DNA from: Komagataeibacter xylinus
GTDB lineage: Bacteria > Pseudomonadota > Alphaproteobacteria > Acetobacterales > Acetobacteraceae
Direction: 5' to 3'
Length of the DNA stretch: 64,000 nucleotides
NCBI RefSeq assembly: GCF_004302915.1
Contig: NZ_QQBI01000002.1
Span: forward strand, 169,788-233,787
Of this stretch, positions 7,905-15,550 are shown one piece after another. The notes under the pieces were generated by a model. It was not told the origin of the DNA. It saw only the letters and a list, made by a program, of their open reading frames with translations, and ran no database searches. Every line of letters starts with the position of its first letter. The stretch's first letter is position 1. The translations under genes were made by a program, and so were the position numbers.

Positions 7905-9359
7905 ATGAGCATACCGGACCACGCGCAGGAAGACAGCACCCCCATTTTGCCGGCAGAAGATGACGAGGGCTATCACAAGGGCCTGGGCAGCCGCCAGATC
8001 CAGATGATCGCCGTGGGCGGCGCGATCGGCACGGGCCTGTTCCTTGGCGCGGGCTCGCGGCTTCAGGCGGCGGGGCCATCGCTCGCGCTGGTCTATCTTG
8101 TGTGTGGCATGTTCTCGTTCCTGATCATGCGCGCACTGGGCGAACTGGTGATGTACCGCCCCACCTGCGGCAGCTTCGTGTCCTACACGCGCGAGTTCCT
8201 GGGCGAGAAAGCGGCATTCGTGGCAGGCTGGCTGTCATTCATGAACTGGGCCATGACCGGCATTGTCGATATTACGGCGGTGGCGCTGTACATGCATTTC
8301 TGGGGCACGTTCGCTTTCGTGCCGCAATGGGTCTTTGCCCTCATGGCGCTGTGCGTGGTGACAACGCTGAACCTGGTGGGCGTGAAGTGGTTTGGCGAGA
8401 TCGAGTTCTGGTTCTCGCTCATCAAGATCGTGGCTTTGTGCCTGTTCCTTGTCGTGGGCAGCATCATACTGGGCGTGCGCATGCCCGTGGATGGCCACCA
8501 GACCGGCCTGCACCTGATTGCCGATAACGGCGGCATTTTTCCGCACGGGCTGATTGCCAGCCTGCTGCTGGTGCAGGGCGTGGTGTTCGCCTATTCGGGC
8601 ATAGAACTGATCGGCACCGCGGCGGGGGAGTGCGCGGATGTGCGCACCGTGCTGCCGCGCAGCATCAACAGCGTGATCTGGCGTATCGGCCTGTTCTATG
8701 TGCTGTCGGTGGTGCTGCTGGTCAACCTGCTGCCCTGGACCGCCTATCACGGTGGCACCAGCCCGTTTGTTACGTTTTTTGAAGCCCTTGGCGTGCCGGG
8801 CGTTGATACGATCATGAACATCGTGGTGCTGACGGCGGCCCTGTCCAGCCTCAACTCGGGGCTGTATTCCACCGGGCGGGTACTGCGCGCCATGGCGCTG
8901 GGCGGCGCCGCACCCGAGCCGCTGGCCCGCATGAACGCAAGCGCCGTGCCGGCCAACGGCATCCTGCTTACGGTTGCGGTGTACCTGGTGGGCGTGGTGC
9001 TCAATTACATCGTGCCCTCCCAGGTGTTCGAAATCGTGCTGAACATGGCGGCGATCGGCATCATCAGCACATGGGGGTTCATCCTGCTCAGCCAGATCAA
9101 GCTGCGCCAGGCGGTACGCAGCGGACGCATGGCCTCATCCGGTTTTGAAATGCCGGGCGCGCCCTTCACCTCGTGGCTGACGCTGGCCTACCTGGCCGGC
9201 GTGCTCGTGCTGATGCTGTTTGATTACCCCAATGGCACCTACACCATTGCCAGCATGTCCATCGTGGCCGTGCTGCTGGTGATCGGCTGGAAATGCCTCA
9301 ACCCCGCGCACCCTGCCCCGCGTGACGGGCAGGAGCCGCCACACATGACCACGCCGTAA
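7905..9359 (+). CDS. ansP: L-asparagine permease AnsP (amino acid-polyamine-organocation family)
   Basis: This is a 484-residue, about 12-helix proton symporter of the cytoplasmic membrane. The sequence closely follows the AnsP branch as I know it: GLGSRQIQMIAVGGAIGTGL, then GSFVSYTREFLGEKAAFVAGW, then NWAMTGIVDITAVALYMHFWG. The start at 7905 has GGAG eight bases upstream; an ORF start at 7833 has no such site. The protein ends in a short hydrophilic tail. An asparaginase gene lies 1.4 kb downstream on the other strand, which supports asparagine as substrate. Confidence 0.9.
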   Translation: MSIPDHAQEDSTPILPAEDDEGYHKGLGSRQIQMIAVGGAIGTGLFLGAGSRLQAAGPSLALVYLVCGMFSFLIMRALGELVMYRPTCGSFVSYTREFLGEKAAFVAGWLSFMNWAMTGIVDITAVALYMHFWGTFAFVPQWVFALMALCVVTTLNLVGVKWFGEIEFWFSLIKIVALCLFLVVGSIILGVRMPVDGHQTGLHLIADNGGIFPHGLIASLLLVQGVVFAYSGIELIGTAAGECADVRTVLPRSINSVIWRIGLFYVLSVVLLVNLLPWTAYHGGTSPFVTFFEALGVPGVDTIMNIVVLTAALSSLNSGLYSTGRVLRAMALGGAAPEPLARMNASAVPANGILLTVAVYLVGVVLNYIVPSQVFEIVLNMAAIGIISTWGFILLSQIKLRQAVRSGRMASSGFEMPGAPFTSWLTLAYLAGVLVLMLFDYPNGTYTIASMSIVAVLLVIGWKCLNPAHPAPRDGQEPPHMTTP

Positions 9360-9365
9360 AGGAAA

Positions 9366-9395
9366 ACGGCGGGAGAACTGCCATTCCCCCGCCGT
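9366..9395. terminator. Hairpin after ansP (no T tract)
   Basis: ACGGCGGG (9366-9373) pairs perfectly with CCCGCCGT (9388-9395) around a 14-base loop, starting 6 bases after the ansP stop. No T run follows, so this is more likely an RNA-end-protecting hairpin or a weak terminator. Confidence 0.5.
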
Positions 9396-9518
9396 CTCAC
9401 CGGTCTGTCAGCCTGAGGAGCCCTGTCGTGATGTCCTGATCCCTTCCCTGCGACTGCAGTTTGTATAGCAGGCACCCGAACACTTACCCCCCATAAGACC
9501 CGGCATGCACTGCCATGC

Positions 9519-10685
9519 ATGCAGGGACGCCCTGAGCAGGAAATGGCCGCAACCATGATTTCCCTGACACGTACCCACGCCGCAAGGCCGGGCACCACAT
9601 CCCCTACCCGCGCCCTGACAGCACGGGAAAAAGACGCTGGTCGCCCCTATGGAAGAGCATCATACATTCCGCTACCGGAATCAATATTATTCGTTGCGAT
9701 TCCATTCCTTATTGCTTTTTCCAGCTTTTCATCCGCGCAGGCGGCGGGCACGGGCAATGGCACGGCGGCGGGCTCGCAGGGCGTGAACGAGCATTACACC
9801 CAGTGGTACACCGGCTCGCTCGTCTCCCCCTCCGGCGCGCTGACCAAGAAGGGCGTGTTTGCGTGGGAGCCGTATTTTGCCTACAGCCAGCCGGTGGGCA
9901 ACCTTGATAGCGTGGGCCGTGCGGCGCCCATAAAAGACAGGGCCCACATGGTCTCGAGCTTTACGCTGTACAAATATTCCATCACCAATTCGATCAGCCT
10001 GCAGATGACGCCCACCATCAGTTACGGCTGGCGGCATGGCGGCTATGGCGGCACGACAAGTGGCGCGAAAATGGGCGACCTGCCGGTGGATGTGATGTGG
10101 CGCTACCTTGATGCCGACCCAAAGCGCTACATCCCGGCACTCAGCCTGTTCGTGGGCGTGGCCTTTCCTTCCGGGGATTATACAAAACTGGGCCGCGCGG
10201 AAGATGGCGTGGGCACCGGCACCTACACCTTCCGCGTGGCGCTGACGGAGCAGTCAACCTACACCCTGCCCGGCCACCATGAACTGCGGCTGCGTACATG
10301 GGGCACCTTTCGCCGCGCGCTGACGCAGGCGCATATTGCCGATATCAGCAGTTACGGCACCTCGGCGGGGTTTCGGGGGCTTGCGCATCCGGGCATGTAT
10401 GGCGAGAGCGGCTTCTCGCTGGAATATGGCGTGAACCAGAAATGGGTCATCGCCATGGATCTGGCACGCGACTGGGCCAATGGTGCGCGGGTGCGTGGCT
10501 ATAACGCACAGGGCAAATACCAGGACATACTGGGGCAGGCCTCGGGTGACTGGGTGATCGCCCCTGCGGTGGAATATAACTGGTCGCCGCGCTTTGGCAT
10601 CATTGCCGGTGTTACCGCCATCTTTGCGGGCCATAACACCGGGCAGATCATCTCGCCGCAATTTGCTTTCAACAGCGTGTTCTGA
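9519..10685 (+). CDS. Putative outer-membrane channel (phenol-degradation meta-pathway-like transporter family)
   Basis: This is a 388-residue protein with an uncertain start; in-frame ATGs exist at 9519, 9543 and 9555. A signal sequence appears late (LFVAIPFLIAFSSFSSAQAAG, about residues 57-77), so the true start may lie further in or use a non-ATG codon. The mature part alternates hydrophobic and polar residues, has many Tyr/Trp/Gly residues and ends with phenylalanine (FAFNSVF), as expected for an outer-membrane beta-barrel. It resembles the loosely defined family named after phenol meta-pathway transporters. It sits between ansP and the asparaginase, so passage of amino acids is possible but unproven. 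Confidence 0.7.
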   Translation: MQGRPEQEMAATMISLTRTHAARPGTTSPTRALTAREKDAGRPYGRASYIPLPESILFVAIPFLIAFSSFSSAQAAGTGNGTAAGSQGVNEHYTQWYTGSLVSPSGALTKKGVFAWEPYFAYSQPVGNLDSVGRAAPIKDRAHMVSSFTLYKYSITNSISLQMTPTISYGWRHGGYGGTTSGAKMGDLPVDVMWRYLDADPKRYIPALSLFVGVAFPSGDYTKLGRAEDGVGTGTYTFRVALTEQSTYTLPGHHELRLRTWGTFRRALTQAHIADISSYGTSAGFRGLAHPGMYGESGFSLEYGVNQKWVIAMDLARDWANGARVRGYNAQGKYQDILGQASGDWVIAPAVEYNWSPRFGIIAGVTAIFAGHNTGQIISPQFAFNSVF

Positions 10686-10690
10686 CGGCA

Positions 10691-10720
10691 GCCGGGGATG
10701 CTTTTTTAAAAGGTTTTGTC
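10691..10720. repeat. Dispersed hairpin repeat, very degenerate copy
   Basis: GGGATGCTTTTTTAAAAGG followed by TTTTGTCC lies between the convergent stops of the porin-like gene and the asparaginase. It recalls the hairpin-1 part of the repeat family but keeps only part of it. The T6/A4 core could act as a short bidirectional terminator. Confidence 0.3.
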
Positions 10721-10736
10721 CATAAATGGTCCCGGA

Positions 10737-11738
10737 TCAGGGTCGGTCGAACAACGCCTGGATGGCATCGGTATCCGCGCCGGTCATGAGCGCAAGGGCC
10801 AGCAGGATGCGCGCCTGCCGGGGGCGCATGTGGCCCGCGGCAAGCAGGCCGCGCTGGCACAGCTCCTGACGCCGCACCACGCCGCCACAATACCCGCTGC
10901 TGGCCTGCACCACCACAACGCCCGCCGCCACGGCCTCATCAAGGGCAGCGTTCTCGGCGGGCGTGCACATGCCGGGCAGCATGCCTGCCGCGATGAGGCC
11001 ACGCGCACCGGCGCGCATAAAGGCGCGTATGCCCACGCCATCGGCGCCTGCATGACTGTAGGTTATGTCAACGCGCGGAATTTCGCCGCCCGCGCCATAA
11101 GCGGGTGGCCAGCCCACATGCCGGCGGTAGCCGCTTGCGCGCCCAAAGAAGACCCGGTTGGCCTCGATCATGCCGAGTGGGCCGAAATCGGGCGAGCGGA
11201 AGGTTTCAAGCTGGTACGTGGAAGCCTTGGTCACTTCCTGGGCGGCATGGATCTCGTTATTGGCCACCACCAGCACGCCGCGACTGGCCGCCTGTGGGGC
11301 TGATGCCACCAGCAGGGCGGCATACAGGTTGGCCGGGCCATCGGCGCTGATGGCGCTGGCCGGACGCTGCGCGCCCACTACCACCACCGGACAGGGCACA
11401 TCGAGCACGAGATCGAGGAAGCAGGCGCCCTCCTCCAGCGAGGACGTGCCATGGGTCACGACCACGCCGCTCAGATCAGGCTGGCTTGCAACCGTGTGGT
11501 TGATGACGCTGGCCAGTTCAAACCAACGGGGCAGGGTCATTTCCACGCTGTCGCAACTGGAAAAAGGAATGCCCCGCACCGCAAAGCGCGCCCGCACGGC
11601 CTCGGGCAGGGCCGCAAGCAGGTCGGCCCCACCAAGACTTGTGCCGATCTCGGCATAATCGACCGTATCGCGCGGGTCCATCGCCTGGCGGGCAATGGTG
11701 CCGCCGGTTGATATGATGGCTATGACGGGTCGCTGCAT
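10737..11738 (-). CDS. L-asparaginase family amidohydrolase with altered catalytic motif
   Basis: The enzyme should hydrolyse asparagine to aspartate and ammonia. The 333-residue protein has no signal peptide, so it is expected in the cytoplasm. The first active-site motif ISTGGTIA is intact with the nucleophile Thr11. The second motif, normally HGTDT(M/L)EET, reads HGTSSLEEG (residues 96-104), so the usual Asp next to the second Thr is Ser99. Other family landmarks are present: SCDSVEMT, GAQRPASAISADGPANLY and NEIHAAQEVTKAS. Its location beside ansP supports asparagine catabolism. Loss of the Asp may change substrate preference or lower activity. Confidence 0.9.
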   Translation of the reverse strand: MQRPVIAIISTGGTIARQAMDPRDTVDYAEIGTSLGGADLLAALPEAVRARFAVRGIPFSSCDSVEMTLPRWFELASVINHTVASQPDLSGVVVTHGTSSLEEGACFLDLVLDVPCPVVVVGAQRPASAISADGPANLYAALLVASAPQAASRGVLVVANNEIHAAQEVTKASTYQLETFRSPDFGPLGMIEANRVFFGRASGYRRHVGWPPAYGAGGEIPRVDITYSHAGADGVGIRAFMRAGARGLIAAGMLPGMCTPAENAALDEAVAAGVVVVQASSGYCGGVVRRQELCQRGLLAAGHMRPRQARILLALALMTGADTDAIQALFDRP

Positions 11739-11816
11739 TCCGCTCTACCTTCTGGTTCAGGCACACTCAGGCGCGATCAATCACGCAGGCGGGTCGCCTG
11801 TCAAACCCGTAAATCA

Positions 11817-11895
11817 AAGTTTCGGGGTGCTTCTTTTTTTAAAAAAATCAGTATCTTTCAAAGCTTTTTGAAAAAAGCTTCACCAAAAACTTTTT
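11817..11895. repeat. Dispersed hairpin repeat, near full-length copy
   Basis: The left end AAAGTTTCGGGGTGC and the right end CACCAAAAAC match the bounds of the family. Inside are a T7/A7 core and hairpin 2 (AAGCTTTTTGAAAAAAGCTT). It abuts the stop codon of the flavoenzyme gene at 11894. Confidence 0.75.
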
Positions 11896-13186
11896 ACTGA
11901 TATGGCCCCGGCTCCGGCACCCAGCCCGTCAGCAGGTTGCGCCCGATTTCAGCATTTTTCCAGTCCACGGGGTCATGCAGCGACAGGGTGCGGGCATCGC
12001 GCCAGTAACGGTCCAGCCCTTGGGCTGCATCCGTGCCCCGCGCGCCTGCCGCAGCGGGCGCATCGCTGGCCGCACGCAGGGCCGCGCGCGTGGCGACCGA
12101 ACGCGCAGCACTTGCCGCCATGGCCACCGTTGCGCGGGGCACTTCGCCCTGCTCATGCTGGTCAAGCAGGCGGCCCGCCTGCGCCACGCTGCACCAGGCG
12201 CCGGACAGGTCGGCCCCGATCTCGCCCAGCAGGCGGCGCACATAGGGGTCCTGATCCGCGCTTTCCACCCCTGCCGCCCCCCACGGGCGCGCGTGTTGCG
12301 GCACAAAGGCACAGACCGCGCGCAATGCGCCAATGCCGATACCGGTCAGGATGGCGCTGAAACCGGCCTGAAAGCGCAGGGCGACATGCTGCGGCAGGTC
12401 GGTATCAGGCGCGAGCGCGTTCCAGAAATCATCAACCACCACATTCTCCAGCGTAACGGTGCCGGAATCGGTCGCGCGCTGGCCCATGCGGTTCCAGTCA
12501 TGGTGAAAGCGCAGCCCCGCCGCCCCGCGCGGCACGAGGTCCATGCGCACGCCCGCGCGCACGTTCCCCCCCATCTGCTGCGCCCGCAAGGGATCGAAAG
12601 AGGACACGGCCACAAGGTCCGCGCCCGAGGCCCCCGTGGCATAGATCTTGCGGCCTGACACGACATGCGTGCCAGCATGACCTGGCCTGGCCAGTGTCTG
12701 CATGAAGCTGTCGGCCCTGCGCCCGTTCTCGGCCACGGCCATGCCAAGAATGACGTGCTCATGCACGATGCGGCGCGCCAGCACGGGCCTGAGCGCTGCG
12801 GGCGCATAGGCAAATATCTCGCGCACCAGATCGTCATGCACCTTGTAGATCTGGGCAATGGCGGGGTCCGCCACGGCAAGGCGCAGCATGAATTCGAGCG
12901 AGAGTTCCTGCGTCACCCCAAGCCCACCCCAGGCGCAGGGCACCGCAAGGGCCAGCACGCCGGTGGCCTTCAGCGCCGCCATGGCCTGGTGGGGGTAGCC
13001 ACCCGCGCGGTCACGCTGCGCTGCCGTGGGGGCGATGACCGTGTCGATCACCGCCTGCGCCCGCAGCAGCACGGCACCCACGTCACCCTGCACGGAACGG
13101 GCAGGAAACAGGTCACCTAACAGCGGGGGCAGGCACGGATCCTGTGCCGATGAAATGCTCATGCGGCACGATAGGAAGGATGGCAT
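11894..13186 (-). CDS. Acyl-CoA dehydrogenase / DszC-like flavin monooxygenase family protein
   Basis: This is a 430-residue protein of the acyl-CoA-dehydrogenase fold. The order is N-terminal helical domain, middle beta domain (about 150-260, with VVSGRKIYATGASGAD and NRMGQRATDSGTVTLENVVV), then a C-terminal helical bundle with GIGIGALRAVCAFV. The DRAGGYPHQAMAALKATGVLALAVPCAWGGLG region resembles the SfnB/DszC branch, which uses reduced flavin and oxygen on sulphur compounds, more than true fatty acyl-CoA dehydrogenases. The start may instead be at 13162 (MSISSAQ). No flavin reductase or sulphonate transporter is nearby, so the substrate is unknown. Confidence 0.8.
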   Translation of the reverse strand: MPSFLSCRMSISSAQDPCLPPLLGDLFPARSVQGDVGAVLLRAQAVIDTVIAPTAAQRDRAGGYPHQAMAALKATGVLALAVPCAWGGLGVTQELSLEFMLRLAVADPAIAQIYKVHDDLVREIFAYAPAALRPVLARRIVHEHVILGMAVAENGRRADSFMQTLARPGHAGTHVVSGRKIYATGASGADLVAVSSFDPLRAQQMGGNVRAGVRMDLVPRGAAGLRFHHDWNRMGQRATDSGTVTLENVVVDDFWNALAPDTDLPQHVALRFQAGFSAILTGIGIGALRAVCAFVPQHARPWGAAGVESADQDPYVRRLLGEIGADLSGAWCSVAQAGRLLDQHEQGEVPRATVAMAASAARSVATRAALRAASDAPAAAGARGTDAAQGLDRYWRDARTLSLHDPVDWKNAEIGRNLLTGWVPEPGPYQ

Positions 13187-13220
13187 GGCGCATCAACCAT
13201 CCCCCTGATTTAAAAAAACA

Positions 13221-13297
13221 AATGTTTCCGGGTGTCGCCTTTTTTAAAAAACGATGTTCTTTCAAAGCGTTTTGAAAAAGCTTCACCAAAAACTTTT
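13221..13297. repeat. Dispersed hairpin repeat, near full-length copy
   Basis: It begins AATGTTTCCGGGTGTCGCC and ends CACCAAAAACTTTTAC. A TTTTTTAAAAAA core lies inside, plus a hairpin-2 remnant CAAAGCGTTTTG. It lies between the flavoenzyme start and the MFS stop at 13305, in the position of a terminator for the MFS gene. Confidence 0.75.
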
Positions 13298-13304
13298 ACA
13301 CCAA

Positions 13305-14531
13305 TCAGCCACCGGCCTGCCTGCGGGCTGCGGCGCGGATGTCGCTTAGCGACAAAAGCCAGATCACGAAGCCGCCCATGGCCAGGCAACTGCCCACCCA
13401 GCCCACGGATTCCCAGCCCAGCCCGGCGCTGATCGCCATGCCGCCCAGCCAGGGGCCAATGGCGTTGGCCATGTTGAAGGCGCTCTGGTTCATCGCTGCC
13501 GCCAGCGCCTGGGCATCGACCGCCACACTGAGCAGGCGCGACTGGATGACCGTGCCCAGCCCCCCGCCACAGCCGATCAGGAACACGATGGGCATCATGC
13601 CCCACACGGAATGCACCGAACCGGGAAAGCCCGCGAGTGCTGCCGCATTGACCAGAAGTGTTCCGCCAATGGTGGGCATCATCTTGTGGTCGGCCGCCCA
13701 TGCACAGGTCATGGTGCCAACCGTCATGCCCACGCCAAATACCGCCAGCAGCACGGGCGTCATGTAGGCAGGCGCATGCGTGACCTCCTGCAAGATGGAG
13801 GCAAGATAGGTATAGACGCAGAAGATGCCGCCAAAACCTACCACGCCAATGCCCAGCGTCAGCCACACCTGCCGGTTTTTAAGGGCGCGTATCTCGGTCA
13901 TGGCGCTGGCGTTGGGGCGCGGCGGGTCGGTGGGCACGAAGCGCATGATGAGCAGCATGGTGCATAGCGCCAGCCCCGCAATCAGCACGAACGCCCAGCG
14001 CCACCCCACCAGCATGCCCAGCCCGTTGGCCATGGGCACGCCGCCAATGGTCGCGATGGTCAGGCCCAGCACCACGCGGGCCACGGCCTGCGTGCGGCGG
14101 TTTTCAGGCACGAGGGCGGAGGCGACAATACCAGCCGTGCCAAAATAGGCCCCATGCGGCAACCCGCTGATGAACCGGCACAAAAGCAGGCACAGGTAAT
14201 TGGGAGCGAGTGCTGTCAGCCCATTACCAATGACATAGAGCACCATCATGCCAATCAGCAGGTATTTACGGCTGCATCTGGCCCCCAGCATGGCAATGAG
14301 CGGCGCACCCACGCACACGCCTGCGGCATAGGCCTCGATGGCGTGGCCCGCCTGCGGCACGGTCACATGCATGCCTGCCGAGATCATGGGCACGAGGCTC
14401 ATAGCCGCGAATTCAGCCGTGCCGATGGCAAAGCCGCCAAGGGCAAGAATAAAAAAGATCAGGCCGGGGCTGCCAACGTGGCGGATGGGCGCAGGCGCCC
14501 CTCCACGGTCATGGATCATTGTCTGTGTCAT
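13305..14531 (-). CDS. MFS transporter (AraJ/YdhP-like drug or sugar efflux type)
   Basis: This is a 408-residue, 12-helix inner-membrane transporter if it starts at 14531 (MTQTMIHDR). A longer frame to 14573 adds 14 residues with no better start signal. The opening GFAIGTAEFAAMSLVPMIS and PHGAYFGTAGIVASALVPENRRTQAVARVVLGLTIATIGGVP are typical of the drug:H+ antiporter-1 AraJ/SotB group, which exports sugars or small drugs by proton antiport. The substrate cannot be set from sequence alone. Its 3' end meets a dispersed repeat. Confidence 0.88.
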   Translation of the reverse strand: MTQTMIHDRGGAPAPIRHVGSPGLIFFILALGGFAIGTAEFAAMSLVPMISAGMHVTVPQAGHAIEAYAAGVCVGAPLIAMLGARCSRKYLLIGMMVLYVIGNGLTALAPNYLCLLLCRFISGLPHGAYFGTAGIVASALVPENRRTQAVARVVLGLTIATIGGVPMANGLGMLVGWRWAFVLIAGLALCTMLLIMRFVPTDPPRPNASAMTEIRALKNRQVWLTLGIGVVGFGGIFCVYTYLASILQEVTHAPAYMTPVLLAVFGVGMTVGTMTCAWAADHKMMPTIGGTLLVNAAALAGFPGSVHSVWGMMPIVFLIGCGGGLGTVIQSRLLSVAVDAQALAAAMNQSAFNMANAIGPWLGGMAISAGLGWESVGWVGSCLAMGGFVIWLLSLSDIRAAARRQAGG

Positions 14532-14693
14532 GCATATGCTCTGGACGAATGGAGTAAAGCGCGCGTGTTGCACGCAACAGGTTGCGCGCCGTTACACCCA
14601 TGCCGACATGCCGACAAGCCCCGTTGGGCAATGTATTTCCACCCGCGCCCAGGCCATGCGGGCAAAAGGGGCGGTAAACGCCCGCCATGGCAT

Positions 14694-14720
14694 TTTACAA
14701 AGCTTTTTGAAAAAATCGTC
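14694..14720. repeat. Dispersed hairpin repeat, fragment
   Basis: TTTTACAAAGCTTTTTGAAAAAATCGTCGCC shares the AAAGCTTTTTGAAAAA core of hairpin 2 with the other copies. It is the only copy upstream of a gene rather than at a gene end. Confidence 0.4.
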
Positions 14721-14816
14721 GCCTGGAACGCGCTGATACTGGTCCCGCGCAGGCAAGCATGACGCCTGTACGTGCAGGCAGGCGCTTCATGGTCGCTCAG
14801 GCAAAATTCCGGGCAC

Positions 14817-14840
14817 AAAAAAAGACGCCGAAGCGCCTGT
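14817..14840 (-). terminator. Intrinsic terminator of the 43-residue peptide gene
   Basis: On the minus strand GGCGC-TTCG-GCGTC (one G-T pair, UUCG tetraloop) is followed directly by seven T residues. It is the first T-tailed hairpin downstream of the small gene ending at 14935. Confidence 0.75.
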
Positions 14841-14866
14841 CATGGTCATTCTTTTTGGCCTGCTGG

Positions 14867-14908
14867 CTGCCGGCCATTCCCACATTAGCGTGGGAATTCC
14901 GGCGGCAG
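14867..14908. repeat. Long inverted repeat between small gene and terminator
   Basis: CTGCCG (14867-14872) plus ATTCCCAC (14876-14883) pair with GTGGGAAT (14890-14897) plus CGGCAG (14903-14908). The loop is 6 bases. It lies 27 bases after the stop of the 43-residue peptide gene and has no T tail, so it may stabilise or process the short transcript. Confidence 0.6.
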
Positions 14909-14934
14909 GGGTGTCAGGACAGAAACCCCACAGC

Positions 14935-15066
14935 TCAGGCAGCGCGATCGGACACGATGGTAGCGATCATCAGGGCAGCGATCATGGGCAGGAAAGCAAC
15001 CATGGTCAGGGAGGACATGGCGTCAACGGAGTGGGCAATCATGGTGCTGATGTTTTCAATAAACAT
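14935..15066 (-). CDS. Small hydrophobic membrane peptide, 43 residues
   Basis: The frame opens with ATG at 15066, preceded by AAAGGAACTGAAAAC (a good GGA Shine-Dalgarno with suitable spacing), and ends with TGA at 14935-14937. The product starts MFIENISTMIAHSVDAM, continues SSLTMVAFLPMIAALMIATIV and ends SDRAA. That is one strong membrane helix of about 22 residues after a polar N terminus with His and Asp. Seven methionines are unusual for this length. A long hairpin and then an intrinsic terminator lie downstream, so it looks like an independent short transcription unit. I know no family for it. It could be a regulatory or toxin-like membrane peptide. Confidence 0.65.
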   Translation of the reverse strand: MFIENISTMIAHSVDAMSSLTMVAFLPMIAALMIATIVSDRAA

Positions 15067-15489
15067 GTTTTCAGTTCCTTTGGTGTCGTGTTGGTGAGAC
15101 GGAAGGAACACCAGAACCGAAATACTGGCAATAAAAAATCTGGAACAGTTGGCGATAACCAGCAGAACATTACAGTATCGGCATATTATTATTGTTCAAT
15201 AAATACGCACAACCTCAAGGCCACCCTGATCCTTTTCCCGGTGCCCGGAAAAACTGTGCCATGCAAAGCAGCATAATGGCCGCGCGCCTCATCAGAGGGG
15301 CACGAGGCCAGATTAAAATCTGTGCAAATGCACAATATTTAATCTTCTATTATCACGATTTCGTGAACTGTCTGGCTATCTGACAGGCCCGGTTTTGGGC
15401 CCTGCCAGCCCGTTTCAGGCCACTCCAGACGCAGGCCCAAAAAAACTGTCCTGTTTTCAATAGCCTGCGTTGCAGCACCCGTCCAGCAT
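15067..15489. other. AT-richer intergenic region upstream of the small peptide gene
   Basis: I see no convincing gene here. It must hold the promoter of the leftward 43-residue peptide gene. CAGGCCC (15383-15389) and GGGCCCTG (15396-15403) form a hairpin downstream of the decarboxylase terminator. Confidence 0.4.
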
Positions 15490-15530
15490 AAAAACAGGTC
15501 ATTTTTGCCCGCAGGCAAAAAAGTGACCTG
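15490..15530 (-). terminator. Intrinsic terminator of the decarboxylase operon
   Basis: On the minus strand CAGGTCA and TTTTTGCC arms pair with GGCAAAAA and TGACCTG, separated only by one extra base and a 4-base loop, and are followed by TTTTT. It lies 20 bases after the decarboxylase stop. Confidence 0.85.
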
Positions 15531-15550
15531 CCCGCGGGCACCGGCCCCAA

